Shown here in pieces: positions 17,661 to 27,074 of a DNA stretch of 64,000 nucleotides (positions within the stretch are counted from its first letter, which is position 1; each line of letters opens with the position of its first letter). A program made the translations under genes and the position numbers. The stretch comes from CAZDAW01 sp964503685 (GTDB taxonomy: Bacteria > Chloroflexota > Anaerolineae > Anaerolineales > Anaerolineaceae). The stretch covers positions 6,226 to 70,225 of the forward strand of contig CAZDAW010000005.1 of the NCBI GenBank assembly GCA_964503685.1, written 5' to 3'. Below the pieces are notes generated by a model. That model saw nothing but the letters and a program-made list of their open reading frames with translations. It was not told where the DNA came from and searched no databases.

Positions 17661-18620
17661 ATGATCAAAAACACAGATTACAGAGACGCCAGATTGATCA
17701 GCCGGGTACTGACCCTTTATTACATGGAAAATCTGTACCAATCGGAAATCGCCCGAACACTCGGACTTTCCACAGCAAAAGTGAACCGCATTCTGAAATC
17801 GGCCCGCAATCAGGGCATGGTCGAAGTTAAGATTCATGCGCCCTATCAAAATTTATTTGACCTTGAAAGGGCTCTGCAGGAACGCGCAGGCATTGCCGAG
17901 GCAGTCGTCATCCCAAGGCTGGCAGATGATGACGCGACAGTCTTCCGAACGCTTGGCCAGGCAGCCGCTTCCCATCTCATGGAGCACATCCAAGACGGAG
18001 ACACAATTTGCATCAGCGGCGGCCGCGCCTTATACGAAATGGTGCAGGCAGTTGAACCATGCAGCTTCAGCCGGGTGCGCGTTGTACCGGGCGTCGGCGG
18101 CGTTCAGGGGTGTTACCACACCGATACCAATAGCCTCGCTGCAGAATTGGCGAAAAGGTTAGGCGGGCGAGCTTACCAGTTGCATGCGCCGGCTTTTGTC
18201 GATACCCCCGCCGAAAAAGAGACCATCTGTAACATTCGCCATGTCAAAGAAGTTCTGGAAATAGCCCGCCAGGCTCAAATTGCCCTGGTCGGCGTGGGTA
18301 ACATAACCCCTGAAGCTTCCAGTTATCTTCACTTCACTTCGCTTCCTCCTGCCGAATTACAGGAAGTCATCACCAAAGAGGACGGTGCAGGCGAGATCCT
18401 TGCCCAGATTTTCAACTCAAAAGGGCAGCCCTGCGCCCTCGATTATGCCAGCCGCACAATTGGGCTCAACCTCACCGACCTCTACGCCATCCCGTTAACC
18501 ATTGGCGTGGCCGCCTTGAATCGCAAAGCGGGTTCATTAGCTGCTGCCTTGCGCGGCCGCTATCTCAAAACACTCATCACCGATGAATCGACCGCCAAAG
18601 AAATTCTTGACAATTTCTAA
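17661..18620 (+). CDS. SorC/DeoR-type sugar-binding transcriptional regulator
   Basis: A 319-residue regulator. Residues about 10-55 form the helix-turn-helix (YYMENLYQSEIARTLGLSTAKVNRIL). Residues about 60-319 form the SorC C-terminal ligand-binding domain, related to phosphosugar isomerases, with GDTICISGGRALYEMV, VVPGVGGVQG and a LVGVGNITPEASSYL-type segment. I chose ATG at 17661; the TTG just before it is in frame. It lies 26 bases upstream of the E1 alpha gene in the same direction, so it probably controls the dehydrogenase operon in response to a phosphorylated small metabolite. Confidence 0.85.
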   Translation: MIKNTDYRDARLISRVLTLYYMENLYQSEIARTLGLSTAKVNRILKSARNQGMVEVKIHAPYQNLFDLERALQERAGIAEAVVIPRLADDDATVFRTLGQAAASHLMEHIQDGDTICISGGRALYEMVQAVEPCSFSRVRVVPGVGGVQGCYHTDTNSLAAELAKRLGGRAYQLHAPAFVDTPAEKETICNIRHVKEVLEIARQAQIALVGVGNITPEASSYLHFTSLPPAELQEVITKEDGAGEILAQIFNSKGQPCALDYASRTIGLNLTDLYAIPLTIGVAALNRKAGSLAAALRGRYLKTLITDESTAKEILDNF

Positions 18621-18646
18621 ACCACCATTCAAAGAGAGTTCGCTTT

Positions 18647-19678
18647 ATGCCAACAGCCGTATCAAAAGTTCAAGAAGAATTGAAATTGGACGAAAAAATC
18701 AGGCGACGCTTGTTAGCTGAGTTACCGCCGGAGAAATTAATCTGGATGCTTGAAAAAATGTACCTGACTCGGCATTTCGAAGAAAACGCCGAAAATCTCT
18801 ACACCCGCGGTCTGGTGCATGGCACCATGCATTTATCCATCGGCATGGAGGCTTCGCCGGTCGGCAGCATCGCCGCCCTGCGCGATAACGATTTGATCAT
18901 TCACCATCACCGCGGCCACGGTCATACCATTGCCAAGGGCGCCGATATCGTTTTAATGATGGCCGAATTTTTGGGCAAGGAGCCCGGCCTGTGCCGCGGT
19001 CGCGGCGGTTCAATGCACATCGCCGATATCCCTGGCGGCAACCTGGGCGCAACCGGCGTAGTCGGCGCCGGCATACCCACCGCCGTGGGAATTGGTCTCG
19101 CCTTGCACATGCGCCGCACAGATAAGGTATTGTTGGCCTTCTTTGGCGACGGCGCAGCTAACGAAGGTGAATTTCACGAATCGCTCAATCTGGCTTCCAT
19201 CTGGAACCTTCCCATCGTCTTCATCTGCGATAACAACCAGTACGGTATGTCGATGTCCGTAGAAAGATCGATGAACATCAAACATATTGCACAGCGCAGC
19301 GCCGCCTACAATATTCCCGGTGTAACCGTTGACGGCAACGATGTTCTCGCAGTCTATAACGCCGTTTCAGACGCCATCTCCCGCGCCCGCACCGGCGGCG
19401 GCCCATCGCTGGTAGAAAATCTCACCTACCGTTGGCGGGGGCATTCCAAGAGCGATCGCAATCTTTACCGCACGCCTGAAGAGATCGCCGAATGGCAGCA
19501 ATTTGATCCCATCAAACGGTTTGCAAAAGTATTGCTGGATGCAAAAATCCTGACCGCCGAAGAAATCGAAACAATCGACAAAAAAGCGCAGGAAACAATC
19601 AACCAGGCCGCAGAATTAGCGCTTACCTATCCCGAACCGTCTCCCGAAAACCTGGAAGCAGAGGTGTACGCTCCATGA
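18647..19678 (+). CDS. 2-oxoacid (pyruvate/acetoin) dehydrogenase E1 component, alpha subunit
   Basis: A 343-residue ThDP-binding subunit. Key features are GMEASPVGS near 67, HHRGHGHTIAKG, the GRGGSMH segment, the ThDP motif FFGDGAANEG through CDNNQYG, and the Ser-containing phospho-loop region YRWRGHSKSD. With the beta subunit it decarboxylates a 2-oxoacid and transfers the acyl group to lipoyl-E2. Pyruvate dehydrogenase and acetoin dehydrogenase alpha subunits look alike at this level, so the substrate is not certain. The stop overlaps the beta start by four bases (ATGA), indicating translational coupling. Confidence 0.88.
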   Translation: MPTAVSKVQEELKLDEKIRRRLLAELPPEKLIWMLEKMYLTRHFEENAENLYTRGLVHGTMHLSIGMEASPVGSIAALRDNDLIIHHHRGHGHTIAKGADIVLMMAEFLGKEPGLCRGRGGSMHIADIPGGNLGATGVVGAGIPTAVGIGLALHMRRTDKVLLAFFGDGAANEGEFHESLNLASIWNLPIVFICDNNQYGMSMSVERSMNIKHIAQRSAAYNIPGVTVDGNDVLAVYNAVSDAISRARTGGGPSLVENLTYRWRGHSKSDRNLYRTPEEIAEWQQFDPIKRFAKVLLDAKILTAEEIETIDKKAQETINQAAELALTYPEPSPENLEAEVYAP

Positions 19679-20682
19679 CCCCAACGCATTCAACTCAAAG
19701 AGAAATCACTTATCTGGAGGCGCTTCGCGAAGCAATGACGCAAGAAATGCGCCGCGACCGCGACGTCTTTCTGATGGGTGAAGATGTCGGCGTTTATGGC
19801 GGCGCTTTCGGAGTCAGCAAAGGGATGCTCGAAGAGTTTGGCCCGGAACGCGTCCGCGATACTCCCATCTCTGAGGCAGCCATTGCCGGCGCTGCAACCG
19901 GCGCGGCATTGATGGGCATGCGTCCGATCATCGAATCGATGTTCATGGACTTCGTTACCATTATGATGAATCAGATGGTCAATCAGGCAGCCAAAATTCG
20001 CTTCATGTTTGGCGGCAAAGCCAGCGTTCCCATGGTGTTGCGCGCCCCAGCCGGATCTGGCACCGGGGCCGCCGCCCAACACAGCCAGTCGTTGGAAGCC
20101 TGGTTTATTGCTACACCGGGCATCAAAGTTGTCGCTCCATCTACGCCTTACGACGTCAAAGGGCTTCTGGTCGCCTCGATCCGCGATAACAACCCGGTGT
20201 TATTCATGGAACATAAACTGCTCTACCGCGTCAAAGGCGAAGTACCCCAAGATCTTTACACGATTCCGCTGGGCAAAGCGGAAATCAAAAGAGAGGGGAA
20301 AGACTTGACGATTATCGCGTATTCCATCATGGTTCCCCGTGCGCTCGAAGCCGCCGGGCAGCTTGCAAAAGAAGGTATCGAGGTAGAAGTGGTCGATCCG
20401 CGAACATTGAAGCCCCTGGACACTGAAACGATATTCAAGTCAGTATCCAAAACCGGGCGCGTCCTCATCGTTCACGAAGCGCCATTGACCGGCGGTTTTG
20501 GCGGCGAGCTTGCCGCCCTCATTGCCGGCGGCGAGGCCTTTGACCGTCTCGACGCCCCCATCATTCGCTTGGCAGGCAAGGATATTCCCATACCCTATAA
20601 CCGCATCCTCGAACGCGCCGCAATCCCCCAGGTAGAAGATATCGTCGCCAGGGCGCGCATGCTCGCCGTTGAGGGAAGATAA
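19675..20682 (+). CDS. 2-oxoacid (pyruvate/acetoin) dehydrogenase E1 component, beta subunit
   Basis: A 335-residue transketolase-like subunit. Visible are EALREAMTQEMRRD, MGEDVGVYGGAFG, TPISEAAIAGAATGAAL carrying the cofactor-activating Glu, the MVLRAPAGSGTGAAAQHSQ loop and the C-terminal PRTLKPLD and HEAPLTGGFGGEL segments. It forms the alpha2beta2 E1 with the upstream gene product. The start codon overlaps the alpha stop, and the E2 gene begins two bases after its stop, so the three genes form one translational unit. Confidence 0.9.
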   Translation: MTPTHSTQREITYLEALREAMTQEMRRDRDVFLMGEDVGVYGGAFGVSKGMLEEFGPERVRDTPISEAAIAGAATGAALMGMRPIIESMFMDFVTIMMNQMVNQAAKIRFMFGGKASVPMVLRAPAGSGTGAAAQHSQSLEAWFIATPGIKVVAPSTPYDVKGLLVASIRDNNPVLFMEHKLLYRVKGEVPQDLYTIPLGKAEIKREGKDLTIIAYSIMVPRALEAAGQLAKEGIEVEVVDPRTLKPLDTETIFKSVSKTGRVLIVHEAPLTGGFGGELAALIAGGEAFDRLDAPIIRLAGKDIPIPYNRILERAAIPQVEDIVARARMLAVEGR

Positions 20683-20684
20683 CC

Positions 20685-21923
20685 ATGCCAGTTCCGATTA
20701 TCATGCCTAAAGTTGATATGGTTATGGAAACCGGTACATTCGTTGAATGGTTGGCAAAAGAAGGCGATTCAGTCGAAAAAGACAAACCACTCTTCGTCAT
20801 CCTGACCAACAAGGCTGCCATCGAAATCGAAGCGCCGGCAAGTGGGATTCTGGCAGGAATCAAAGCCAAACCGGATGATGTCATACCGGTCGCCGAAATC
20901 ATCGGCTATATATTGAAACCCGGCGAGAACCTGCCCGAATCTGAAACAAAAACGATTACAACTGAAACTCAGACGACCGTATCCTCCTCATCTGCACCTG
21001 AACAAAGCGCCGCTTCATCATCGTCCGCCAATCAGCTAATCAGAGCAACACCGCTCGCCAGAGCAATCGCCCGCCAGAAAGGTATTGATCTGTCATCGGT
21101 GACCGGCAGTGGAGTACGCGGACGAATCTATAAAGCCGATGTGCTGGCCGCTGCCGACCGGCAATCTCCCTCTGCCCTTAAACAGCCGCCGCCGGCCCGC
21201 CCCGACATACAACTCCCCCTCCTGCCGCCAGCCAGGATAAAAAATCGCATCCCGTTGAGCGGGCCGCGCGCCATCATCGCCCAGCGCATGGCGCACAGCG
21301 CAGCGACAATACCACACGTCTATGAAACGATCGCGGTTGACATGACAGAAGTAATTCGCCTGCGTGAAAAAATCGGCCCCGCCATCCTGAAAAACACCGG
21401 CTATAAGTTAACCTTCACAACCATCATTGCGTATTCTGTCGCCAGGCTCTTGCCCCGCCACCCGACCCTGAACAGTTCTCTCGTCAACGATGAAATCATC
21501 CTCTGGGAAGATATCCATATCGGTATAGCCGCCAGTCTTGATGATTTGCTGATCGTCCCGGTCATCCGTTCAGCTCAGGAGAAGAACCTTGAAGCAATGG
21601 CTGCCGCCCTGGGTAAATTGCTCGATTCCGCCCGCAATCGCCGCCTTGAACCCACTGACATGACCGGCAGCACATTCACCATCAGCAACCTGGGTATGTA
21701 TGGCGTCGATTCGTTCACCGCCATTATCAACCCCCCGGAATGCGCCATACTGGCGGTCGGTAAAATGGTCGATACGCCTGCGGCAATCAACGGTCAGGTT
21801 ACGGTTCGCCCCATGTTAACTCTGACTCTTGCCTTCGATCACCTCATCAACGACGGCGCTCGCGCTGCCAGATTTCTAACCGATCTGAAAACGCTAATAG
21901 AAAACCCGTATCTGCTGATCTGA
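20685..21923 (+). CDS. Dihydrolipoamide acyltransferase (E2) of the 2-oxoacid dehydrogenase complex
   Basis: A 412-residue E2. Residues 1-80 are a lipoyl domain with the modified Lys in ILTNKAAIEIEAPASG (the usual form is DKA). Residues about 120-160 are the E3-binding domain (ATPLARAIARQKGIDL...GSGVRGRI). An Ala/Pro linker follows, then the catalytic domain of about 230 residues ending in the DHLINDGARAARFL active-site motif with His and Asp. E3 (lipoamide dehydrogenase) is not in this operon, although the E3-binding domain is intact, so E3 must be encoded elsewhere. Confidence 0.9.
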   Translation: MPVPIIMPKVDMVMETGTFVEWLAKEGDSVEKDKPLFVILTNKAAIEIEAPASGILAGIKAKPDDVIPVAEIIGYILKPGENLPESETKTITTETQTTVSSSSAPEQSAASSSSANQLIRATPLARAIARQKGIDLSSVTGSGVRGRIYKADVLAAADRQSPSALKQPPPARPDIQLPLLPPARIKNRIPLSGPRAIIAQRMAHSAATIPHVYETIAVDMTEVIRLREKIGPAILKNTGYKLTFTTIIAYSVARLLPRHPTLNSSLVNDEIILWEDIHIGIAASLDDLLIVPVIRSAQEKNLEAMAAALGKLLDSARNRRLEPTDMTGSTFTISNLGMYGVDSFTAIINPPECAILAVGKMVDTPAAINGQVTVRPMLTLTLAFDHLINDGARAARFLTDLKTLIENPYLLI

Positions 21924-21993
21924 AACACTTCAATTCTTAAAATTTTCGTCATGCGCTTCGCTGGCTCCCAACGCAATCTGGCATCGATATATT

Positions 21994-23097
21994 TTAACCA
22001 GATGCCAGCCGGATATTTTTAACCGCCTCCAGGCGATACTCGCCTGGGGTTGCACCTGCCCACTTCTTGAATGCTTTACGAAATGCGCTCGGCTCTGAAA
22101 AACCGAGCATGTAAGTGATTTGCTCAACAGTATAATTCTCACATAAGTACTTCTTGGCCAGCCGGGCGCGGATATCCCTCATCAAATCGCTGAAAGCGAT
22201 ACCCTCATCCTCCAAATGCTTTTGCAGCGTACGTACACTAACCGACATCTCTCTGGCAACCTTTTCAATGGTCAGATTTTCATCATCCAACTGTGACAGA
22301 ATAATTCGCGTCGCAGCCCGGGTATATTCATCCTTGCGATCCATTTCCGCCAGAAAACTGCGTGCATATTGTTCAAAATAATCCAGCAAGCCAGGGTTTG
22401 CCATACGAACGGGTGTGTTGAGCAATTTCATTTCGATTGTGACCGAATTTTCTTTTTGTTCAAACTTTACCGGACAGTGAAAAATCCGATCATACTCTGC
22501 AATCGATTCCGGTCTCGGGTAAATAAATGTTACCTCAGTTGGGCTAAGCGGCAGACCAGTCAGTGTATGCATCATCCGCATACTGCTGGAAAATGTAGAT
22601 TCATAACAATGCCGCGACATGGCCGGAGCATGGGGCGGGGTATAATAAATCACTTTGACCTTATTCAGGCGAACTTGCACTTTGGCCTCAATTATGTTCC
22701 CAATGATACGCTCATAACGGCTTGCTTTTTCGAACGCCTCGCCCAAAGTTCTGCAATTCATCATCAGATAGCCCAGAATCGACCAACTCCCTGCTTCAGC
22801 GAACTCACCCATGTGCAGACCAAAGTATGGATCGTTTGTGTAATGCGCAGCCTCATCCTGTATGCGCAGATAAGTTTCAATGGGTATGTAAGTATCAGGG
22901 GATTTAATTTCTCCGGGATCGATATTCAATGATCTTAAAAAAGCATCGCAATCCACTCCAAGCGAAGAAAGATATAAAAACATCTGATTGAGAACAGAAA
23001 CTGAAACAACCAGCGGCTCAAGTGATGAGTTATGATTCATACATATAATCATAACAAAAAATACACCGAAGAACACATTTATCGCAGGAAATGACAT
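21994..23097 (-). CDS. AraC-family transcriptional regulator
   Basis: Up to 367 residues. The N-terminal two thirds match the arabinose-binding-like N-terminal domain found in OruR/ArgR-type regulators (YIPIETYLRIQDEAA, DPYFGLHMGEFAEAGSWSILGYLMMNCRTLGEA). The C-terminal 90 residues are a double helix-turn-helix (EKVAREMSVSVRTLQKHLEDEG and VEQITYMLGFSEPSAFRKAFKKW). The start is uncertain: ATG at 23097, 23052 and 23040 are in frame, and the hydrophobic MSFPAINVFFGVFFV stretch is unusual for the family, so 23040 (MNHNSS) may be real. It is divergent from the membrane-protein gene at 23159. Confidence 0.82.
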   Translation of the reverse strand: MSFPAINVFFGVFFVMIICMNHNSSLEPLVVSVSVLNQMFLYLSSLGVDCDAFLRSLNIDPGEIKSPDTYIPIETYLRIQDEAAHYTNDPYFGLHMGEFAEAGSWSILGYLMMNCRTLGEAFEKASRYERIIGNIIEAKVQVRLNKVKVIYYTPPHAPAMSRHCYESTFSSSMRMMHTLTGLPLSPTEVTFIYPRPESIAEYDRIFHCPVKFEQKENSVTIEMKLLNTPVRMANPGLLDYFEQYARSFLAEMDRKDEYTRAATRIILSQLDDENLTIEKVAREMSVSVRTLQKHLEDEGIAFSDLMRDIRARLAKKYLCENYTVEQITYMLGFSEPSAFRKAFKKWAGATPGEYRLEAVKNIRLASG

Positions 23098-23158
23098 AGA
23101 TATATCCCTGGGAAATGATTATGCTAAGGATCAGAATACAGAACTATAGAAGGATATT

Positions 23159-23980
23159 ATGAATACAACGCATCTTCCAATCACTTACCACTTGAATCAG
23201 GCCTATATTCTGACATGGACATGCGCGGCATTAATGACCGGCATTTCACTGGCAGGAATATGCCTGCCCAATGTGATCTATCCAACCGATGATCTGCGTC
23301 TTTCCTTTATGTCGAACGACGTGGTCAATCTGATCGTCGGATTACCTTTCCTGTTGGGTTCAGCAATTTCAGCGAAACGTGGCAGTTTCTCCGGTTTGTT
23401 AATTTGGCCTGGCGCACTGTTGTTTATCATCTACAACTACATCGCCTATGCTTTTGCCTTCTCGGCTCCGTTCATGCCGCAATCGATTCTCTATCTGATC
23501 CCAATTGTCTTGAGCATTTATACGATTTATCTCCTGCTCGTTCGGATGGATGTTGCGGCAATTCAGAATCGCCTGATTGGGAAAGTATCCGACCGCCTTT
23601 GCGCCGGCGTTCTGATTGGGCTGGGTGGATTATTTTTTCTGCGTTGTGTGTTACAACTCATAGGCATCCTCGCCGGGCAAACCGTGCTTTCCAGGCCGGA
23701 AATCGGAGTGCAAATTGCGGACTTACTGATCACACCACTCTGGATTATTGGAGGGATCCTGTTATGGAGAAAAAAGGCTTATGGCTATGCAACCAGCGCC
23801 GGCTTGCTCTTTCAGGCCAGCATGTTATTCATCGCATTACTCCTCTATTTTCTCCTGTTACCGATATTGACGGAGGCGCCTTTCCCCTTAGCAGATTTCC
23901 TGGTAATCCTGTTCGCCGGTCTGATCTGCTTCATTCCTGCCGGATTGTTTATGCGCGGTGTATTCAGGAAGCTGATATAA
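23159..23980 (+). CDS. Polytopic membrane protein, unknown function
   Basis: 273 residues with about eight hydrophobic helices and short loops. No catalytic or transport motif was recognised. The start has an AAGGATATT ribosome site. It is divergent from the AraC-type gene across 61 bases, so that regulator may control it. The WD40 lipoprotein gene follows nine bases downstream but probably has its own promoter. Confidence 0.6.
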   Translation: MNTTHLPITYHLNQAYILTWTCAALMTGISLAGICLPNVIYPTDDLRLSFMSNDVVNLIVGLPFLLGSAISAKRGSFSGLLIWPGALLFIIYNYIAYAFAFSAPFMPQSILYLIPIVLSIYTIYLLLVRMDVAAIQNRLIGKVSDRLCAGVLIGLGGLFFLRCVLQLIGILAGQTVLSRPEIGVQIADLLITPLWIIGGILLWRKKAYGYATSAGLLFQASMLFIALLLYFLLLPILTEAPFPLADFLVILFAGLICFIPAGLFMRGVFRKLI

Positions 23981-23981
23981 T
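23976..23981 (+). promoter_or_regulatory. -10 box of a probable leaderless promoter for the WD40 lipoprotein
   Basis: A perfect TATAAT overlaps the end of the upstream gene and lies eight bases before the ATG at 23990, with no ribosome site between. Transcription would start at about the A of the start codon. Confidence 0.45.
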
Positions 23982-23989
23982 TTCGTTTT

Positions 23990-26197
23990 ATGAACCCCAA
24001 AAGAAAACTGGCAATAATGGTCGTGACCATTATTGCTCTTTCCTTTTCTGCCTGCAATCTGCAAACTGGCAGCTTTGCCCCGCCAACTCCGACGGTTCAG
24101 CTCAGGCCATCCAAAACTGTCTCACCGCCGACGCAGACCCCAACCCCAACCCTGACCCCAACGCCAACCGCTGCGCCGCCTGTTGCTAAACGGGGTTCCT
24201 CGCTGCCCCGCACAAAACCTATCGACGCGACCAATCCTGATCAGATCGTCCAGATTGCGCAATGGGGCAACGGCGTCATCCAGCAAATTCAATATTCACC
24301 TCAGGGCGATTATCTTGCTGCGGCCTCAAGTCTGGGTGTTTTTATTCACGACGTTCAGGATCTATCTGTTATCCGCTCCATTTCAACGATTTCTCCCGTT
24401 GAAAAAATGGCTCTTTCGCATAGCGGCGATTTGCTCATCACCGGCGAAAAGAACGGCCAGGTCAGCTTCTGGGACGCCCATCAATGCCTGGCGGAAGCCG
24501 GCCAATGCAAGGAACCGATTGCTAAACTGGCGCCCTTCTCCGGCCCAATCACCGGGCTTGTCTTTTCTCCAGATGATTCCACCCTGGCAGTAAGTGGTCA
24601 GAGTTACAAAGCAGAGCTCCTTGATGTTAGCCGATGTACAACCCAGCCAGATGATTGTACCCAATCGATCGCTGCGATCTCCACAGTCCGAACGCCGACA
24701 GCTCTGGCATTCTCTCCCGATGGCGATACACTAGCCGTTGGGATGCAAAATGGAAAAATCGAACTCCACGATCTGATGGGATGCGGGCAGGGTAAGTCAG
24801 AGTCTTGCGGAACCCTCGTAAAAACATTCCCCCAGCACAAAAGCAAGATCAACGCCCTGGAATTTTCACCAGACGGCGCTTTATTGGTTTCTGCCTCCAA
24901 CGACCAGACATCCCGCGTCTGGCGCCTGAATTCCGGCGTCAACGTTTCGACATTTCTCCACAAGGGAAGCGTTAAAGCAGCGGCGTTTTCATCGGACGGC
25001 AAGTTGATCTTCACTGCCGGGCAGGATAAGACCATTCGCATCTGGCAGGTTTCCAGCTTTGCTGTCATCGCCTATCTTACCGGGCACACCGGCGCGGTTA
25101 CCGGTTTGGCCCCCTCGCCCGATTTGAAAACGCTGGTCTCCGCTTCCAGAGATGGCTCTTTACGCCTGTGGGATTTAACCACCCGTAAATCCCAGGCAAT
25201 CAACCAGGATTACAACGCCCCCCTCCGCTCTATTCGCGCCTCTGACGACGGCAATATATTGGCCGCCGGAACAACAGAGGGCGCCGTTCAATTATATCGT
25301 CTCGCTGAATGCAATCAACCGGATTCGACATGCGGCCTGCCCTACAAGACACTCGAGGGCCATACACAGACAATCGGCGGACTTTCATTCCTCGGCAAAA
25401 ACACGCGGCTTGCCTCGGCCTCCTGGGACGCCACATTGCGAATTTGGGATATTGAGACATGCATGAATGACCCCGCTGGCGAACTGTGCAGCAAACCGAC
25501 GAATACACTCAAGGGCAGCCGCGATGCAATTACCAGCCTGGCCTATTCGCCCGATAAAGAACTGCTCGCTGCCCCTGCTTTCGATAGTTACGTCAGGGTT
25601 TATAACACCCTGCAGGAAAAACAGATCAAACAGCTTTCCGCCCCGCGGAAAACCTTCTGGAATGCAGCCTTCTCTCCCGACGGGCAAATACTCGTCGCCG
25701 GCCTGGGTAATGGCTCGATTGAAACCTGGCTGGTTAATGATTGCGCTGAAAAAAGCGAGAACTGCCTGACGCCTTTTAAAACACTCTTCGGGCATAACGG
25801 GCCGGTTTCGAGCATCGCCTTCTCGCCGGATGGTTCCCTCTTCGCATCAGCCTCCTGGGACCACACCATTCAGCTCTGGCAGGTCAGCGACTGCAGTACA
25901 GCAGAACCTGGCTGCATTTCTGCACTGACAACTCTAAAAGGACCCGAATATCCGGTTGACGCACTGACCTTCTCTTCGGATGGTAAACTGCTCATATCTG
26001 CTGCGGCAGATAAATTAATTCGCCTCTGGCAGATCGATAACTGCCCGAACGACCCGGAAAAATGCGGCCAAAACATTGCCGTGTTGTCCGGGCATACAGA
26101 TCTCATCACCAGCCTGACCTTCCTGGCAGATGCCAATCTGATCGTCAGCGCATCAAAAGACGGCGCCATCCGTCTGTGGGGTATCGTGGATCATTGA
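23990..26197 (+). CDS. WD40 lipoprotein with two seven-bladed propellers and Cys-paired loops
   Basis: 735 residues. A signal peptide ends in lipobox LSFSAC (Cys 22). A Thr/Pro-rich linker (about 30-75) is followed by 14 WD40 blades, counted from the terminal WD-type dipeptides (for example GSLRLWD, ATLRIWD, KLIRLWQ), which makes two seven-bladed propellers. Eight blade-to-blade loops carry an extra C-x6-8-C insertion, as in CTTQPDDC, CNQPDSTC and CPNDPEKC. These would be disulfide-stapled loops in an exported protein. It probably acts outside the cell as an interaction scaffold; the partner is unknown. The paralogue at 60763 lacks these Cys pairs. Confidence 0.85.
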   Translation: MNPKRKLAIMVVTIIALSFSACNLQTGSFAPPTPTVQLRPSKTVSPPTQTPTPTLTPTPTAAPPVAKRGSSLPRTKPIDATNPDQIVQIAQWGNGVIQQIQYSPQGDYLAAASSLGVFIHDVQDLSVIRSISTISPVEKMALSHSGDLLITGEKNGQVSFWDAHQCLAEAGQCKEPIAKLAPFSGPITGLVFSPDDSTLAVSGQSYKAELLDVSRCTTQPDDCTQSIAAISTVRTPTALAFSPDGDTLAVGMQNGKIELHDLMGCGQGKSESCGTLVKTFPQHKSKINALEFSPDGALLVSASNDQTSRVWRLNSGVNVSTFLHKGSVKAAAFSSDGKLIFTAGQDKTIRIWQVSSFAVIAYLTGHTGAVTGLAPSPDLKTLVSASRDGSLRLWDLTTRKSQAINQDYNAPLRSIRASDDGNILAAGTTEGAVQLYRLAECNQPDSTCGLPYKTLEGHTQTIGGLSFLGKNTRLASASWDATLRIWDIETCMNDPAGELCSKPTNTLKGSRDAITSLAYSPDKELLAAPAFDSYVRVYNTLQEKQIKQLSAPRKTFWNAAFSPDGQILVAGLGNGSIETWLVNDCAEKSENCLTPFKTLFGHNGPVSSIAFSPDGSLFASASWDHTIQLWQVSDCSTAEPGCISALTTLKGPEYPVDALTFSSDGKLLISAAADKLIRLWQIDNCPNDPEKCGQNIAVLSGHTDLITSLTFLADANLIVSASKDGAIRLWGIVDH

Positions 26198-26220
26198 GCC
26201 TTCAGGGTAAAATGGGGATT

Positions 26221-27054
26221 CTATGGTTTGTTTTCAGAGCCAATTGCCGCTTCTCTTCTAAACAGCTTCAGGTTCTGCAGCAAGAACCCGCTCTGCGTCA
26301 GCAACACCCAGAGCAAAATCACCGACAGAAAAAACGCAGCGCCGTTGATGATGCCTGGCAGACGCTCCTTAAACACGGCAATCCGATTATTCAAATCGAC
26401 AAGAGTGGTTTTGTATTGGCTGATTACACCATGAGCTTCACTCAAATCATCTTTAACTCCGGCAATTTTACCCCCCAGATCAGCAACGTCTTCCTGAATC
26501 AGTTCCAGGTTATCTGCCGCCTGATCCAAACCTTCCTGCATATCAGTAAACGTTTCCGGCAATCCATTCAAACTTTTCGAAATTTCATGGATGCTGGTAT
26601 TAAGCGGCGTATCCGGCGCATACCTGGCGCCGACAAAAGGTATTCCACCGATAAAACCCAGCGTATCATCGATCAGTTTAGCACCTGTTTCAGCAGACGC
26701 CAGCGACTTTTGTGTGTCTTTAACCACACCGGTAAAATCTTTCCCAAACAGGTCGCCTATCGAACGGATCAAGGGGGAAGTATCTTCAAGTGAATCGGCG
26801 GCAGTTTTGGCTGAATTTTCCAATAACGCCATCGTTTCATCCACCGACCTCAACGCCTCATCGACGCCCGCCAGACCCTCTTTCGTTGTTATCAACGTCT
26901 GACTGATAATTTCAACGCCCTCGATTAACCCCTGCTCAACAACCGGTTTATACCGCCACACACTGAACAATCCCACAATGCTGATGATAACCCCAATAAC
27001 TGCCCCGATGATCGACAATATTCCAGCAATCCGCTCCAAAATGGATGCTTTCAT
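26221..27054 (-). CDS. Coiled-coil protein with N- and C-terminal membrane helices
   Basis: 277 residues. One membrane helix at about 10-32, a long alpha-helical region at about 40-235 with heptad repeats and many Asp/Glu/Ser residues, and a second membrane helix at about 238-262. The topology resembles membrane-tethered coiled-coil proteins, but no family could be named. The start has an AAAGGTGAATT ribosome site. It lies 20 bases downstream of the HD-GYP gene in the same direction, so the two are likely co-transcribed and it may be an effector or partner of the c-di-GMP enzyme. Confidence 0.6.
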   Translation of the reverse strand: MKASILERIAGILSIIGAVIGVIISIVGLFSVWRYKPVVEQGLIEGVEIISQTLITTKEGLAGVDEALRSVDETMALLENSAKTAADSLEDTSPLIRSIGDLFGKDFTGVVKDTQKSLASAETGAKLIDDTLGFIGGIPFVGARYAPDTPLNTSIHEISKSLNGLPETFTDMQEGLDQAADNLELIQEDVADLGGKIAGVKDDLSEAHGVISQYKTTLVDLNNRIAVFKERLPGIINGAAFFLSVILLWVLLTQSGFLLQNLKLFRREAAIGSENKP

Positions 27055-27074
27055 AATTCACCTTTCATGCAGAC

